From JADGGM01 sp035277485 (lineage in GTDB: Bacteria; Gemmatimonadota; Gemmatimonadetes; Gemmatimonadales; Gemmatimonadaceae): a stretch of 64,000 bases of DNA. Under the pieces are notes generated by a model. It saw only the letters and a list, made by a program, of their open reading frames with translations, was not told the DNA's origin and made no database searches. The stretch covers positions 1-64,000 of the forward strand of contig DATEKK010000226.1 in assembly GCA_035277485.1 (NCBI GenBank), read 5' to 3'. Position 1 is the first letter of the stretch, and every line of letters begins with the position of its first letter. Both the position numbers and the translations under genes were made by a program. This document shows positions 1-8,920 of this stretch, piece after piece.

Positions 1-51
1 CGCTGTCGCTCGCTTCACCCAGCGAGCGACAGCGAGCGCTTCCCTCTTCCC
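1..51. repeat. Intergenic hairpin, member of a dispersed repeat family
   Basis: Positions 1-14 and 21-34 are perfect inverted repeats (14 bp stem, loop 15-20). The right flank up to about position 51 closely resembles the end of the large inverted repeat near 50,155-50,192: both contain CAGCGAGCG, a variable base, then CAGCGAGCGCTTCCC. It lies just after the stop of the minus-strand HD-GYP gene, so it could serve as its terminator, although no T-run follows. The element is cut by the window edge, so its full size is unknown. Confidence 0.6.
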
Positions 52-82
52 TAAGAGCCTGAGAATCTCGGACGTGCTCTAC

Positions 83-1222
83 CTATCTGGCGGTCTTCGC
101 GAGACCCACCGCCTGGCTCGCGTCGAGCACGGATTCGCGATGATCGAGCACGATCCCGCCGGTCGACACCACTTCGAGAAATGCTTCGACCACCTGGCCG
201 TCGAACTGCGTCCCCGACATCCGCTTGAGCTCGTCGAGCGTGTCCGCGTGCGAGAGACCTTTCCGGTACGGGCGCCGGCTCATCATCGCATCGAACGCGT
301 CCGCCACGGCGATGATCCGCGCTTCGCGCGCGATGTCGTTCCCGCCTAACCCGTCCGGTACGCCCTTCCCGTCCATCCGCTCGTGGTGCGACCGCACGAT
401 GTTCAGTGCCACCGAATTGTCGCCGAGCAGCGGACGCAGGATGCGCCAGCCGAGGACGGGGTGCGTCATGATGTGTTGATACTCTTCCTTGGTGAGCGGG
501 CCCGGCTTGTTCAATACGTCTTCGCGCACACCGATTTTCCCGATGTCATGCAGCTGCCCGCCCAGCTCGATGTTCCGGATCGTCGCGTCGTCGACGCCGA
601 GCATCCGGCTGATCGCCACACCGTACCGGCTCACGCGAATGGAATGTCCGCGCGTGTACGGATCCTTGAGCTCGAGCGCCTCGGCTAACGATTGCACGCT
701 CGCGAGGAACAAATCCTCGAGACGCTGCGCCTGCGCTTTGACGCGCTCCTCGAGTCGCTCTTGATAGCCGCGATTCTCGAGCAGCAGCCGGCGTTTCTCG
801 AGCGCCTGCGTGACGCGCGCTTTCACTTCCTCGAAGATGAACGGCTTGGTGATGTAGTCCATCGCGCCCGCCGACAGACACGACACCGCCACTTCCACCT
901 CGGCCACCGCGGTCACCATGACGACCGCGACATCGGGATGCCGTTCGCGTATCCGTCGGAGCAGCGATGCGCCGTCCATGCCCGGCATGCGCATGTCGGA
1001 CAACACGAGCTCGAGCGGCTGGCGATCGAGGAGCGACAACGCGTCCTGCGCAGAACCCGCCTCGAAGCACGTGTACCCCGCGCCTTGCATGAGGCGCACG
1101 AGCGCTTGGCGGAGTCGCGGCTCGTCGTCCACGACGAGACAGCGAGTCCCGTCGACGCCGTTGCCGTGCGTCACCGGATTCGAGGAGTTATCTTGCGCGA
1201 ACTGATCAACGGGCCTTGGCAT
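83..1222 (-). CDS. Response regulator with HD-GYP c-di-GMP phosphodiesterase domain
   Basis: The protein has about 379 residues. It begins with a receiver domain (acidic LVVDDEP, phospho-acceptor Asp in LVLSDMRMPG, conserved Lys in YITKPF), followed by a coiled-coil linker and an HD-GYP domain. Metal ligands are visible in HDIGKIGV and HHERMDGKGVPDGL. The signature GYP triplet reads GVP, a conservative departure. Family members hydrolyse c-di-GMP when phosphorylated by a partner histidine kinase; no kinase is next door. The start is uncertain: the ATG used here shares its CATG with the start of the divergent gene, and other starts lie nearby (ATG at 1231, or a GTG just before GVDGTRC). Confidence 0.85.
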   Translation of the reverse strand: MPRPVDQFAQDNSSNPVTHGNGVDGTRCLVVDDEPRLRQALVRLMQGAGYTCFEAGSAQDALSLLDRQPLELVLSDMRMPGMDGASLLRRIRERHPDVAVVMVTAVAEVEVAVSCLSAGAMDYITKPFIFEEVKARVTQALEKRRLLLENRGYQERLEERVKAQAQRLEDLFLASVQSLAEALELKDPYTRGHSIRVSRYGVAISRMLGVDDATIRNIELGGQLHDIGKIGVREDVLNKPGPLTKEEYQHIMTHPVLGWRILRPLLGDNSVALNIVRSHHERMDGKGVPDGLGGNDIAREARIIAVADAFDAMMSRRPYRKGLSHADTLDELKRMSGTQFDGQVVEAFLEVVSTGGIVLDHRESVLDASQAVGLAKTAR

Positions 1223-2387
1223 GACGCGCATATTCGACGACGATCTACAGTCCGGGTTGGGCACGCGGGCCATCCACGCCGGCCAGCGCCCTGAACCACT
1301 GGCCGGCGCCATCATGACGCCGGTCTATCTCACATCGACATACGTGCAGGAGGGGCTCGGAAAGAACAAGGGCTTCGAGTACTCACGCAGCCGGAACCCA
1401 ACGCGGGACGCGCTCGAGCGGAATGTCGCTGCGCTTGAAGATGGGCGACACGGGTTCGCTTTCGCTAGCGGCACAGCCTGCGTCGACTCGATCATGAAAT
1501 TGTTCCAATCCGGCGACCACATCATCTGCGGGCAGAACGTCTACGGCGGCACGTTCAGACTGTTCGACAAACTGCTCCAGAAGTTAGGCCTGCGGTTCAC
1601 GTATGTCGATACGCGCGATGCCCAACGGATCGCCGATGCGTGCACGCCGCGCACCGTGGCTGTGTTAGTCGAGACGCCGACGAACCCGCTCATGTGGATC
1701 ACCGATCTCTCCGCGGCGGCCGAGGCGGCGCACCGCGCGGGCGCGCTGCTCATCGTCGACAACACGTTCGCGACGCCGGTCTTCCAACGGCCCTTCGCGC
1801 ACAGTGCTGACATCGTATTTCATTCGACTACGAAGTACTTGAACGGCCACAGCGACATGATCGGCGGGATGGCCGTGCTGCAGGACGATTCTCTCGCCGA
1901 CCGCCTCGGGTTCATCCAGAACGCCTCAGGCGCCGTCCCAGGGCCATTTGACTGCTGGCTGGCCCTGCGCGGGACAAAGACGCTGCACCTGCGCATGCCG
2001 CGGCACGACGAGAACGGGCGCCGCGTGGCGGCCTGGCTCGCCGACCGCGTCGGCATGGAGCAGGTCATTTATCCGGGGCTCTCGTCACACCCGCAGCACG
2101 AGCTCGCTTGCCGGCAGATGCGCGGATTCGGCGGCATGATCACAGTCGACCTCGGATCGCGCGACCGCGCCGCGCAGGTGCTCGAGCGGACGAGAATCTT
2201 TTCGCTGGCGGAATCGTTGGGAGGAGTGGAGAGCCTGATCAGCCACCCGGCTTCCATGACGCACGCGTCCGTGCCGCCCGAGCGACGCGCCGAGCTCGGG
2301 ATCACCGAGGGAATGGTGCGACTGTCGTGCGGTGTCGAGGATGTCGGCGACCTGATCGCGGACCTCGATCACGCCTTCGCCCAATAA
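1221..2387 (+). CDS. Transsulfuration-family PLP enzyme (cystathionine synthase/lyase or Met gamma-lyase type)
   Basis: This 388-residue protein belongs to the Cys/Met metabolism PLP family. It starts with the typical GLGTRAIHAGQ, has the substrate-loop signature EYSRSRNPTRDALE, and carries the PLP lysine in STTKYLNGHSDMIGG. The length fits cystathionine gamma-synthase, cystathionine gamma-lyase and methionine gamma-lyase equally well, and the exact reaction cannot be fixed from sequence alone. It diverges from the HD-GYP gene with overlapping start codons and precedes an M48 protease by 28 bases. I see no clear Shine-Dalgarno sequence. Confidence 0.85.
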   Translation: MTRIFDDDLQSGLGTRAIHAGQRPEPLAGAIMTPVYLTSTYVQEGLGKNKGFEYSRSRNPTRDALERNVAALEDGRHGFAFASGTACVDSIMKLFQSGDHIICGQNVYGGTFRLFDKLLQKLGLRFTYVDTRDAQRIADACTPRTVAVLVETPTNPLMWITDLSAAAEAAHRAGALLIVDNTFATPVFQRPFAHSADIVFHSTTKYLNGHSDMIGGMAVLQDDSLADRLGFIQNASGAVPGPFDCWLALRGTKTLHLRMPRHDENGRRVAAWLADRVGMEQVIYPGLSSHPQHELACRQMRGFGGMITVDLGSRDRAAQVLERTRIFSLAESLGGVESLISHPASMTHASVPPERRAELGITEGMVRLSCGVEDVGDLIADLDHAFAQ

Positions 2388-2415
2388 AGCCGCGACCTCC
2401 GACGAGGGACCGCCC

Positions 2416-3384
2416 ATGCCTAACCAACTGATTCAGATTGCGCCCGTGTCGTGGGAGCACCCCGCCGACCGCGCGGCGCTCAACACGTTGCGTGCCTTAC
2501 CCGGCTTCGACGAGGTCCTGCGCAAGGTGATGAGCCTGCTCGGCGAGCGCGGCGTCCGCAGCCTGTTCACGGCTAACGCCGTTCGCGTCGGACCGCGCCA
2601 GCGTCCGCACTTGAACGTGTTGCTCGACGAAGTCCTGCACACCATGGATTGGCCGGATCGCCCCGACCTGTTCGTGTCGCAGTCGCCCATCGCCAACGCA
2701 ATGGCCGTGGGCTTTGACAAACCGTTCATCGTCGTGAATTCCGCCGCCATCGATTTGCTCGACTGGGACGAGCGCCGCGTGCTGATTGGCCACGAGTTGG
2801 GCCACGTGATGAGCGGACACGCCACGTATACCACGCTGGCGCTGATCATTCTCAACATCGGCTTCAACAATATCCCCGGGCTCGGTCTCATTGCACTGCC
2901 CATCCAGCTCGCGCTGCTCGAATGGGCACGCAAAGCCGAGCTCTCGTCCGATCGGGCCGGCTTGCTCGCGACGCAGGATCCGAAGGCCGCCATGGGACTC
3001 TTCCTCAAGTTCGCCGGCGGCATCACCACCGACGACGAATCCAATCTTGATGAGTTCCTCACGCAGGCCCAGGAGTACGAGGAGCGCGGCGGTGCGCTCG
3101 ACGCCATCTTCCGCGTGCTGAACGTCGCGTTCCGAACGCACCCCTTCAACACCGTTCGCGCAGCGGAGCTGCAGCGGTGGGTCGGGACCGGAGCATACGA
3201 CCGCATCGTCAACGGCGACTACCCGCACCGCGGCGACGACGACCGGCCGCTCAGCGATGATTACGCGGAGGCAGCCGGGTACTACCGCAACGAAGCCCAG
3301 TCGGCTGTCGAGACGGTCAAGGACGCCTTGCGCGGTGCGCGCGACGCCTTCAACAACGCCTACCGGAACGCGACATCCAAGTGA
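2416..3384 (+). CDS. M48-family zinc metallopeptidase
   Basis: The 322-residue protein contains the zinc motif HELGHVMSGH near residue 130. A hydrophobic stretch follows (LALIILNIGFNNIPGLGLI and further), and a downstream Glu ligand lies in the AELSSDRAG region, which is characteristic of M48 peptidases of the HtpX/Ste24 group. It is probably membrane-associated and cytoplasm-facing, with a role in protein quality control. The start ATG reads ATG-CCT-AAC, so the dispersed heptamer overlaps the initiation codon. The gene ends within the GTGA that starts purD, which suggests translational coupling. Confidence 0.85.
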   Translation: MPNQLIQIAPVSWEHPADRAALNTLRALPGFDEVLRKVMSLLGERGVRSLFTANAVRVGPRQRPHLNVLLDEVLHTMDWPDRPDLFVSQSPIANAMAVGFDKPFIVVNSAAIDLLDWDERRVLIGHELGHVMSGHATYTTLALIILNIGFNNIPGLGLIALPIQLALLEWARKAELSSDRAGLLATQDPKAAMGLFLKFAGGITTDDESNLDEFLTQAQEYEERGGALDAIFRVLNVAFRTHPFNTVRAAELQRWVGTGAYDRIVNGDYPHRGDDDRPLSDDYAEAAGYYRNEAQSAVETVKDALRGARDAFNNAYRNATSK

Positions 3385-4670
3385 AGGTGTTGCTCGTCGG
3401 CGGCGGCGCACGAGAACACGCCCTCGCCTGGAAGCTTACGCAGGACGATCCATCGCTCGAGCTGCTCGCGGCGCCCGGCAATCCCGGCATCGCGGAGCTC
3501 GGGCGCTGCGTCCCCGTCAAAGCCACGGACATCGCTGCGTTGGTCGATCTCGCGCGCGACGAGCGTCCCGATCTCACGATCATTGGTCCGGAAGCGCCGC
3601 TGGCCGCGGGATTGGCCGATGCCGTACGCGAGCATCGGGTGCCGGTCTTCGGGCCCAGCGCAGCGGCCGCGCGCATCGAGTCGTCCAAGGCGTTCGCCAA
3701 GCAGCTCATGCTCGATGCCGGCGTCCCGACCGCGCGCGCCGAGCGCCACGTGCGGCCGGACGACGCGAAGCGCGCGGCGCGGTCGTTAGGCGCTCCGGTC
3801 GTGATCAAGGCGTCCGGCCTGGCCGCCGGCAAAGGCGTGCTCATTGCCCGCACGTTAGGCGAGGCCGATCAGGCGATCGACGCGATCCTTGTCGAACACT
3901 CGTTCGGTAACGCGGGCAACGAGATTCTGGTCGAGGAGTTCATGGACGGGGAGGAGGTGTCGCTGTTCGTGCTCACGGACGGGACACACGTGGTGCCGAT
4001 GCTGCCCGCGCAGGATCACAAGCGTCTGCTGGCCGGCGACGTCGGGCCTAACACGGGCGGCATGGGTGCGTACGCGCCGCTCTCACTGGCCACGGAGGCG
4101 TTGATCGATGACGTAGTCGAGCGCATCGTGCGTCCCACGCTGCGCGCCATGCGCGACGCTGGATCGCCGTTCAGCGGGCTCCTGTACGCCGGACTCATGG
4201 TCGCGCCCGATGGCACGTCGCCGCGTGTCGTCGAATTCAACTGCCGGTTCGGCGATCCGGAAACGGAAGCGCTGGTGCCGCTGCTCGCCGAACCGCTCCT
4301 GCCGCGTCTGTTAGGCGTGGCGTTGGGCGAGATCGACGAGACGCCGCTCCGGTGGACGGGGCGCCACGCGGTCACCACGGTGATCGCGGCGTCGGGCTAC
4401 CCCGACACGCCGCGGTTGGGCGACAAGATCGCGTTGCCCACTTCGACAGGCGCCGATGTGCACGTTTTTCATGCGGGCACCGCGCGCGCCGGCGATGGTC
4501 GCCTTGTGACGTCGGGCGGCCGTGTGTTCGCGGTGACGGCCGTTGGTGACACGCTCGCGGCCGCCCAACGCTCGAGCGTGCGCACCGCGGCTGCGATCGA
4601 GTTCGCCGGCAGCCAGTACCGCGCCGACATTGCGTGGCGGGAGCTCGAGCGCCATGCCGGAGCTGCCTGA
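3381..4670 (+). CDS. purD: Phosphoribosylamine-glycine ligase (GAR synthetase)
   Basis: The 429-residue protein catalyses ATP-dependent joining of glycine to phosphoribosylamine, the second step of de novo purine synthesis. It has the N-terminal VGGGAREHALAWKL motif, IIGPEAPLAAGLAD, an ATP-grasp core with KASGLAAGKGV, the family signature GPNTGGMGAY, and ECFNCR-like EFNCRFGDPETE. The GTG start at 3381 overlaps the previous stop (GTGA). The 3' end overlaps mutM by 17 bases. Three heptamers read TTA-GGC here, and one gives CCT-AAC inside the conserved GPNTGG. Confidence 0.95.
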   Translation: MKVLLVGGGAREHALAWKLTQDDPSLELLAAPGNPGIAELGRCVPVKATDIAALVDLARDERPDLTIIGPEAPLAAGLADAVREHRVPVFGPSAAAARIESSKAFAKQLMLDAGVPTARAERHVRPDDAKRAARSLGAPVVIKASGLAAGKGVLIARTLGEADQAIDAILVEHSFGNAGNEILVEEFMDGEEVSLFVLTDGTHVVPMLPAQDHKRLLAGDVGPNTGGMGAYAPLSLATEALIDDVVERIVRPTLRAMRDAGSPFSGLLYAGLMVAPDGTSPRVVEFNCRFGDPETEALVPLLAEPLLPRLLGVALGEIDETPLRWTGRHAVTTVIAASGYPDTPRLGDKIALPTSTGADVHVFHAGTARAGDGRLVTSGGRVFAVTAVGDTLAAAQRSSVRTAAAIEFAGSQYRADIAWRELERHAGAA

Positions 4671-5481
4671 AACCGAAACCATCGCGCGCGACCTGCAGCG
4701 CGCGCTCGCGGGAGCCTCCATCGCCGGCGTGACGGTCACGCACGCCGACGTCCTGCGTGAAACGACTCCGGCCAAACTGCGCCGCGCGCTGACGGGCGCC
4801 ACCATCGAGCGCTGCTGGCGACGCGCCAAGCTCGTCGTGCTCGATCTCTCCACGGGAAGCCGCCTCGTCGTCCAACCGCGGTTTACCGGTGCGCTGTTGA
4901 TTGACGCCGGCGCGCTGCCGGAACGCGAGCGCGCGTACTCGACGCTCGCGATAACCCTCGCGGATGGACGCACCCTGCACTACCGCGACATCCGGCGACT
5001 CGGCACCGTCACACTCATGTCGCCCGAGCGTTGGGCACGACATTCGGCATCGCTCGGCGTCGAGCCGCTTGACCCTGCGTTCACGATGACACATCTATCG
5101 GGCGCTCTTCGGGGTTCCTCTCAAGCGGTGAAGAAGTTGGTGATGGACCAGCGCCGGATCGCCGGCCTCGGCAACATCTACGCGAACGAAGCGCTGTGGC
5201 GCGCGGGGATCGACCCGTCGCGCGCCGGCCGAACCATTCGTGCGGATGAAATCGCTCGACTCCATGAATGCATCGTGAACGTGCTGCGCGAATCGATCGA
5301 CGCACGCGGGACGAGCTTCCGCGACTATCGCGATGCGTCGGGCGAGCGTGGATCGTTCGCTGCGCATCTCGACGTGTACGGGCGCGGCGGCCAGGCGTGT
5401 CATCGTTGCGGCGGGCGCCTCGTGGCCACCGACGCCATCGACGGCCGCGCGACTGTGTTGTGTCCCCGCTGTCAGCGATGA
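4654..5481 (+). CDS. mutM: Formamidopyrimidine-DNA glycosylase (Fpg/MutM)
   Basis: This is a 275-residue base-excision repair glycosylase/AP lyase for oxidised purines. The start is fixed by MPELPETE: after removal of Met, Pro is the catalytic N-terminal residue and Glu follows shortly. The helix-two-turn-helix is visible in IAGLGNIYANEALW. The C-terminal zinc finger has CHRCGG and CPRCQR. The start lies inside the end of purD, and the last codons overlap the ATGA of the next gene, so translation is probably coupled. The length is usual for the family. Confidence 0.95.
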   Translation: MPELPETETIARDLQRALAGASIAGVTVTHADVLRETTPAKLRRALTGATIERCWRRAKLVVLDLSTGSRLVVQPRFTGALLIDAGALPERERAYSTLAITLADGRTLHYRDIRRLGTVTLMSPERWARHSASLGVEPLDPAFTMTHLSGALRGSSQAVKKLVMDQRRIAGLGNIYANEALWRAGIDPSRAGRTIRADEIARLHECIVNVLRESIDARGTSFRDYRDASGERGSFAAHLDVYGRGGQACHRCGGRLVATDAIDGRATVLCPRCQR

Positions 5482-6629
5482 AGCGTCGCTCACTCCTTCC
5501 GCCCTGCACCGACGACGACCAACTCGCGCGCATGCGCGCCGCCGTGACCGCGGAGGCACGGGACCGACCCGGCGTCTACCGCATGCACGGCATTACGGGC
5601 GAAGTGGTGTACGTCGGCAAGTCGAAGCGGCTGCGCACGCGGCTGCTCAGTTACTTCCGCGGCAAGTATCCCGAGGACAAAGGCGCGCGCATCATTCGCG
5701 AGGCTGTGCGCATCGATTGGGACTACACCCCGAGCGAGTTCGCCGCGTTGTTGCTCGAGATGCGGCTCATCAAGCGGCTGCGTCCGCGGCTCAACGTGGC
5801 GATGAAGCGCGACGACCGGCATTTCGCGTTCATCAAGATCTCGCGCGGACCCGCGCCCAAGCTCACCGTGGTCCGCGGCCCAACGGAAGACAGCGCGGCG
5901 TACTACGGGCCGTTCCAGGGCGCGCAGCGTGTGTCCGAGTCGCTGCGCGAGCTCAACGACGCGTTAGGCCTCCGTGACTGCACGTTCGAGCGGAAGATGC
6001 ATTTCTCGGATCAGAGCGAGCTCTTTCAGATCGCGCGCACGCCGGGGTGCATCCGCTACGAGATCCACAAGTGTCTGGGTCCGTGCGTCGGCGGGTGTTC
6101 GGAGGGACAGTACGACCAGCGGCTCGCGCTGGCGCGCGCGTTCCTCGATTGCACGGATGACACGCCGCTCGACACGCTGCGTCGCGAGATGGAGGCGAGC
6201 AGCTCGCGCCTCGAGTTCGAGCGCGCGGCGGCGCTGCGCGACAAGGTGAGTCGTCTCGAGGAGCTGCGCGTCCAGTTTCTCAGGCTGCGCTTCGGCGTGG
6301 AGTCGCTCACGTTCGTGTACACGGTGCCCGGCCACGGCGGCGACGACCGCGTGTACCTCATTAGGCGCGGCCGCGTGCGCGACGAGCGCCCGGCGCCGCG
6401 CACGCCTAACGACAAAGCGGCGCTCGAGCGGGCCATTGCGGACGTCTACGGCCCGGTCGAGCGCCCCACCACGCGCGTGCCGACCCACGAGATCGACGAG
6501 ATGCTACTCTTGACCTCGTGGTTCGGCCGGTTTCCACAGGAAATGGAACGCGTTAGGCACGTGCCTCACTTGAGCGTCTTGTCCAGATACGACGCGGTCG
6601 CGCTGTCGGCGGCGAGCCAGGAGGCGTAG
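5478..6629 (+). CDS. GIY-YIG nuclease, short UvrC/Cho-like protein
   Basis: The 383-residue protein carries an N-terminal GIY-YIG nuclease domain (GVYRMHGITGEVVYVGKS, then Arg-rich RLRTRLLSYF) and a UVR motif (LEFERAAALRDKVSRLEEL) near residue 240. A Cys-rich segment (CIRYEIHKCLGPCVGGC) sits between them. It lacks the C-terminal RNase H-like and helix-hairpin-helix domains of full UvrC, so it resembles Cho or the UvrC N-terminal half, which makes the 3' incision during nucleotide excision repair. It follows mutM by an ATGA overlap, forming a small DNA-repair unit. Its 3' end runs 64 bases into the convergent S9 peptidase gene. Confidence 0.8.
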   Translation: MKRRSLLPPCTDDDQLARMRAAVTAEARDRPGVYRMHGITGEVVYVGKSKRLRTRLLSYFRGKYPEDKGARIIREAVRIDWDYTPSEFAALLLEMRLIKRLRPRLNVAMKRDDRHFAFIKISRGPAPKLTVVRGPTEDSAAYYGPFQGAQRVSESLRELNDALGLRDCTFERKMHFSDQSELFQIARTPGCIRYEIHKCLGPCVGGCSEGQYDQRLALARAFLDCTDDTPLDTLRREMEASSSRLEFERAAALRDKVSRLEELRVQFLRLRFGVESLTFVYTVPGHGGDDRVYLIRRGRVRDERPAPRTPNDKAALERAIADVYGPVERPTTRVPTHEIDEMLLLTSWFGRFPQEMERVRHVPHLSVLSRYDAVALSAASQEA

Positions 6630-8710
6630 CGCAAGAAGCCGTGGATCTCGTCGGGCAGCACGAGCTCCTCGTACTTCACGCCCTGCGCGTCCAGGCGCCG
6701 CGCGAGGTCCACCGTCTGGTGGAAATGCACGTTGCGGTCGTCGTCGCCCTGGATGAGCAGCACCGGCGATTTCCACGTCGACATGTACGCGACCGGCGAC
6801 GATTGCCACGACACCTTCTCGGCCGAATCCAGGTCGGCCTTCTCGTACTGCATCGCGCGGCGGGCGTAGAACTCCTGCACGTCGGACATCCAGTCGTGCA
6901 CGCCGTGCATGTCGACGCCCGATGCGAAGAGGTCGGAGTTCTTGGCGAGCGCCATCGCGGTGAGGAAGCCGCCGTACGACCCTCCCCAGATGCCGATCTT
7001 CGCCCCGTTCACCTCGGGCAGCCCGCGCAGATACTCGGCGCCGGCCTTCACGTCGAGGTACTCGGACGCGCCGAATCGTCCCGCGTGCTCGGGATGGTGG
7101 AACTCGTGCCCGTAGCCGATGCCTAACCGATAATTCACGGCGAGCACCACGTAGCCGCGCGACGCGAGGTACTGGTTCACGGCGTACGAGTTCGAGTAGT
7201 AGTCCATGTAATGCCAGCCGAGCATCATCTGGCGCGGCGGACCGCCGTGGACGAAGATCACGCCCGGCGCGTGCGAGAGTCCGGGCTTGGCGAACAGGTC
7301 GCCGTGCACCTCGGTCCCGTCCGACGCGTGGTACGTCACCGCACGCGGGACAATGAGTTGCGCCGTCGGAAAATCGGATGGAATGCGATCCGCCGCGATG
7401 AGCCGCGAGGTGCCGCCGCCTAACGGAATCACCGCCGGGAGCGGCGGCCGCTTCGCGTCGGCCGAGATGTAGGCCACCGTCCCGCCGTCGCCGGTGACGA
7501 CCGGCGTCCACTCGAGGCCTGTCCCCGGCGTGAGGTTCACCGGAGCCGCGCGATCCACCGGAACCTTGAAGACGTGGCGGCGCTCGATGTCATCCGTGCC
7601 CGTGCCCATGTTCGCCGCGAACACGAGCGTTTTCCCGTCGAGCGACATCGCGATGTATTCCGCCATGCCGCGCCCCGGCGTGAGCAGCAACGGCTCACCG
7701 CCGGTTTCGGGCACGGAATACAGGTGCGGCCATCCATCCAGATCGGCAAGGAACACGATGCGATTGCCGGCCGCCCAGTGCAGATTCGCTTCGCCATCGG
7801 TGGTGGGCATCGAGCCGCGCAGCGTGTTCGGGCTCTCCCACACTTGATGCGCCGCGAGTGTCTGCACGTTCGCGGCCCAGATCGCCCACGGACGCGGGTG
7901 CAGCGCGAGCAGCGTTTCGGGCGCACCTCCGTTTCCGGGGCGGCGCACGAACACGATTTGCTTTCCGTCGGGCGACCAGCTCGGGCTCTCGTCGAACGAC
8001 GTCGACGGTGACACGTAGCGGAGCGGTGTCGAGTCGTTGGTGAAGAGCGCGATGAACGAGTGATCGCCGCGCATGGATACGAACGCCAACGTGCTGCCGT
8101 CGGGCGACCATGTCGGCGATTCGCTTTCGCCGGTCGCGAACAACAGTCGCTTGCCGGGCTGCGAGCCGTCCGTCCGGACCACCCAGATCTGGTTGTTCTG
8201 GCTGTACGCGATGCGATCGCCGTGCGGAGACACGACCGGGAGATCGCCGTCGGCGAGCTTCTTGGGCTGGCCGCCGCTCGCCGGGACGCTCCAGATCTCG
8301 ACCATGGGCTGCACGGGACTCGATGCCGGATCGGGCGCGAGCTTGCCGGGCGCTTCCCAGTTCGCGTCGTGGTCGCCGCCGTGGACGTACACCACCGTGT
8401 TGCCATCCGGTGTGAATGCCAGGTTGGTGAGCTCCTGGCCGTCGTCGGCGGTGTAGTTGGTAATGCGATGCGCCTGCCAGTCGGGCGCGGACGCGACGTA
8501 GATGTTGCGGACGCCGCGCTCGTCGAACACCCACGCGATGCGCGCGCCGGTGGGTGCGGCGACGAGCGCGGATGGAAACGGATATCCGATGACTTGTTGC
8601 AGCGTAAACGAGCCGGACGCGCGCTGTGCGGGCGCGACGACTGGCGCGCTCGCGGCCACGAGCGCGGCCGCGCCGCAGACGAGCGACCGGCGGAACGGAC
8701 TATGACGCAT
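6566..8710 (-). CDS. Secreted S9 prolyl oligopeptidase/DPP-type peptidase
   Basis: The 714-residue protein has a signal peptide (basic MRHSPFRRS, hydrophobic core, cleavage near VVAPAQR). A WD40-like beta-propeller follows with repeats such as SPTWSPDGSTLAF and SPSWSPDGKQIVF, then a C-terminal alpha/beta hydrolase. The nucleophile Ser is in GIWGGSYGGFLTA, Asp in LIQGDDDRNVHF, and His in DEIHGFLRY. Family members release dipeptides or short peptides from proline-containing substrates in the periplasm. It converges on the UvrC-like gene with overlapping 3' ends. A second S9 paralogue lies at 47.3 kb beside cstA. Confidence 0.9.
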   Translation of the reverse strand: MRHSPFRRSLVCGAAALVAASAPVVAPAQRASGSFTLQQVIGYPFPSALVAAPTGARIAWVFDERGVRNIYVASAPDWQAHRITNYTADDGQELTNLAFTPDGNTVVYVHGGDHDANWEAPGKLAPDPASSPVQPMVEIWSVPASGGQPKKLADGDLPVVSPHGDRIAYSQNNQIWVVRTDGSQPGKRLLFATGESESPTWSPDGSTLAFVSMRGDHSFIALFTNDSTPLRYVSPSTSFDESPSWSPDGKQIVFVRRPGNGGAPETLLALHPRPWAIWAANVQTLAAHQVWESPNTLRGSMPTTDGEANLHWAAGNRIVFLADLDGWPHLYSVPETGGEPLLLTPGRGMAEYIAMSLDGKTLVFAANMGTGTDDIERRHVFKVPVDRAAPVNLTPGTGLEWTPVVTGDGGTVAYISADAKRPPLPAVIPLGGGTSRLIAADRIPSDFPTAQLIVPRAVTYHASDGTEVHGDLFAKPGLSHAPGVIFVHGGPPRQMMLGWHYMDYYSNSYAVNQYLASRGYVVLAVNYRLGIGYGHEFHHPEHAGRFGASEYLDVKAGAEYLRGLPEVNGAKIGIWGGSYGGFLTAMALAKNSDLFASGVDMHGVHDWMSDVQEFYARRAMQYEKADLDSAEKVSWQSSPVAYMSTWKSPVLLIQGDDDRNVHFHQTVDLARRLDAQGVKYEELVLPDEIHGFLRYASWLAADSATASYLDKTLK

Positions 8711-8877
8711 GGCATCCCCTGAGTGAGAGGGCGTCTCGAGCGGACGCCGCCCGAGACGGACGGCGACATTCTCGCCCCGTGCGCACGCCGCGTCAACCGG
8801 GCGGTCCGCTTCAGGATGGCCGGCTAATGCCTAACGGAATGGTCAAACAAATTGACGCGTCGGTTGCCGGCGCGAGT

Positions 8878-8905
8878 GAATGGGGAAGCGCTCGTTTCCC
8901 CATTC
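8878..8905 (-). terminator. Hairpin terminator candidate
   Basis: A perfect 10 bp stem (8878-8887 with 8896-8905) and an 8-base loop lie just past the stop of the minus-strand phosphodiesterase gene, in the 210-base gap before the S9 gene. The loop region GGGGAAGCGCTCG recalls the repeat family at 49.9-50.2 kb, so this could be a degenerate copy. No strong T-run is visible. Confidence 0.55.
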
Positions 8906-8920
8906 CCGAGCAGTCTCAGC

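Noticed and set aside
546..1070. Long open frames opposite or within the HD-GYP gene, and similar Arg/Ala-rich frames elsewhere
   Set aside because: These are alternative-frame artefacts of GC-rich coding sequence; the real genes show conserved motifs and normal composition.
6566..8710. S9 peptidase as an acylaminoacyl-peptidase with defined substrate
   Set aside because: The catalytic triad and propeller identify the S9 family, but sequence alone does not separate DPP, oligopeptidase and acylaminoacyl types.
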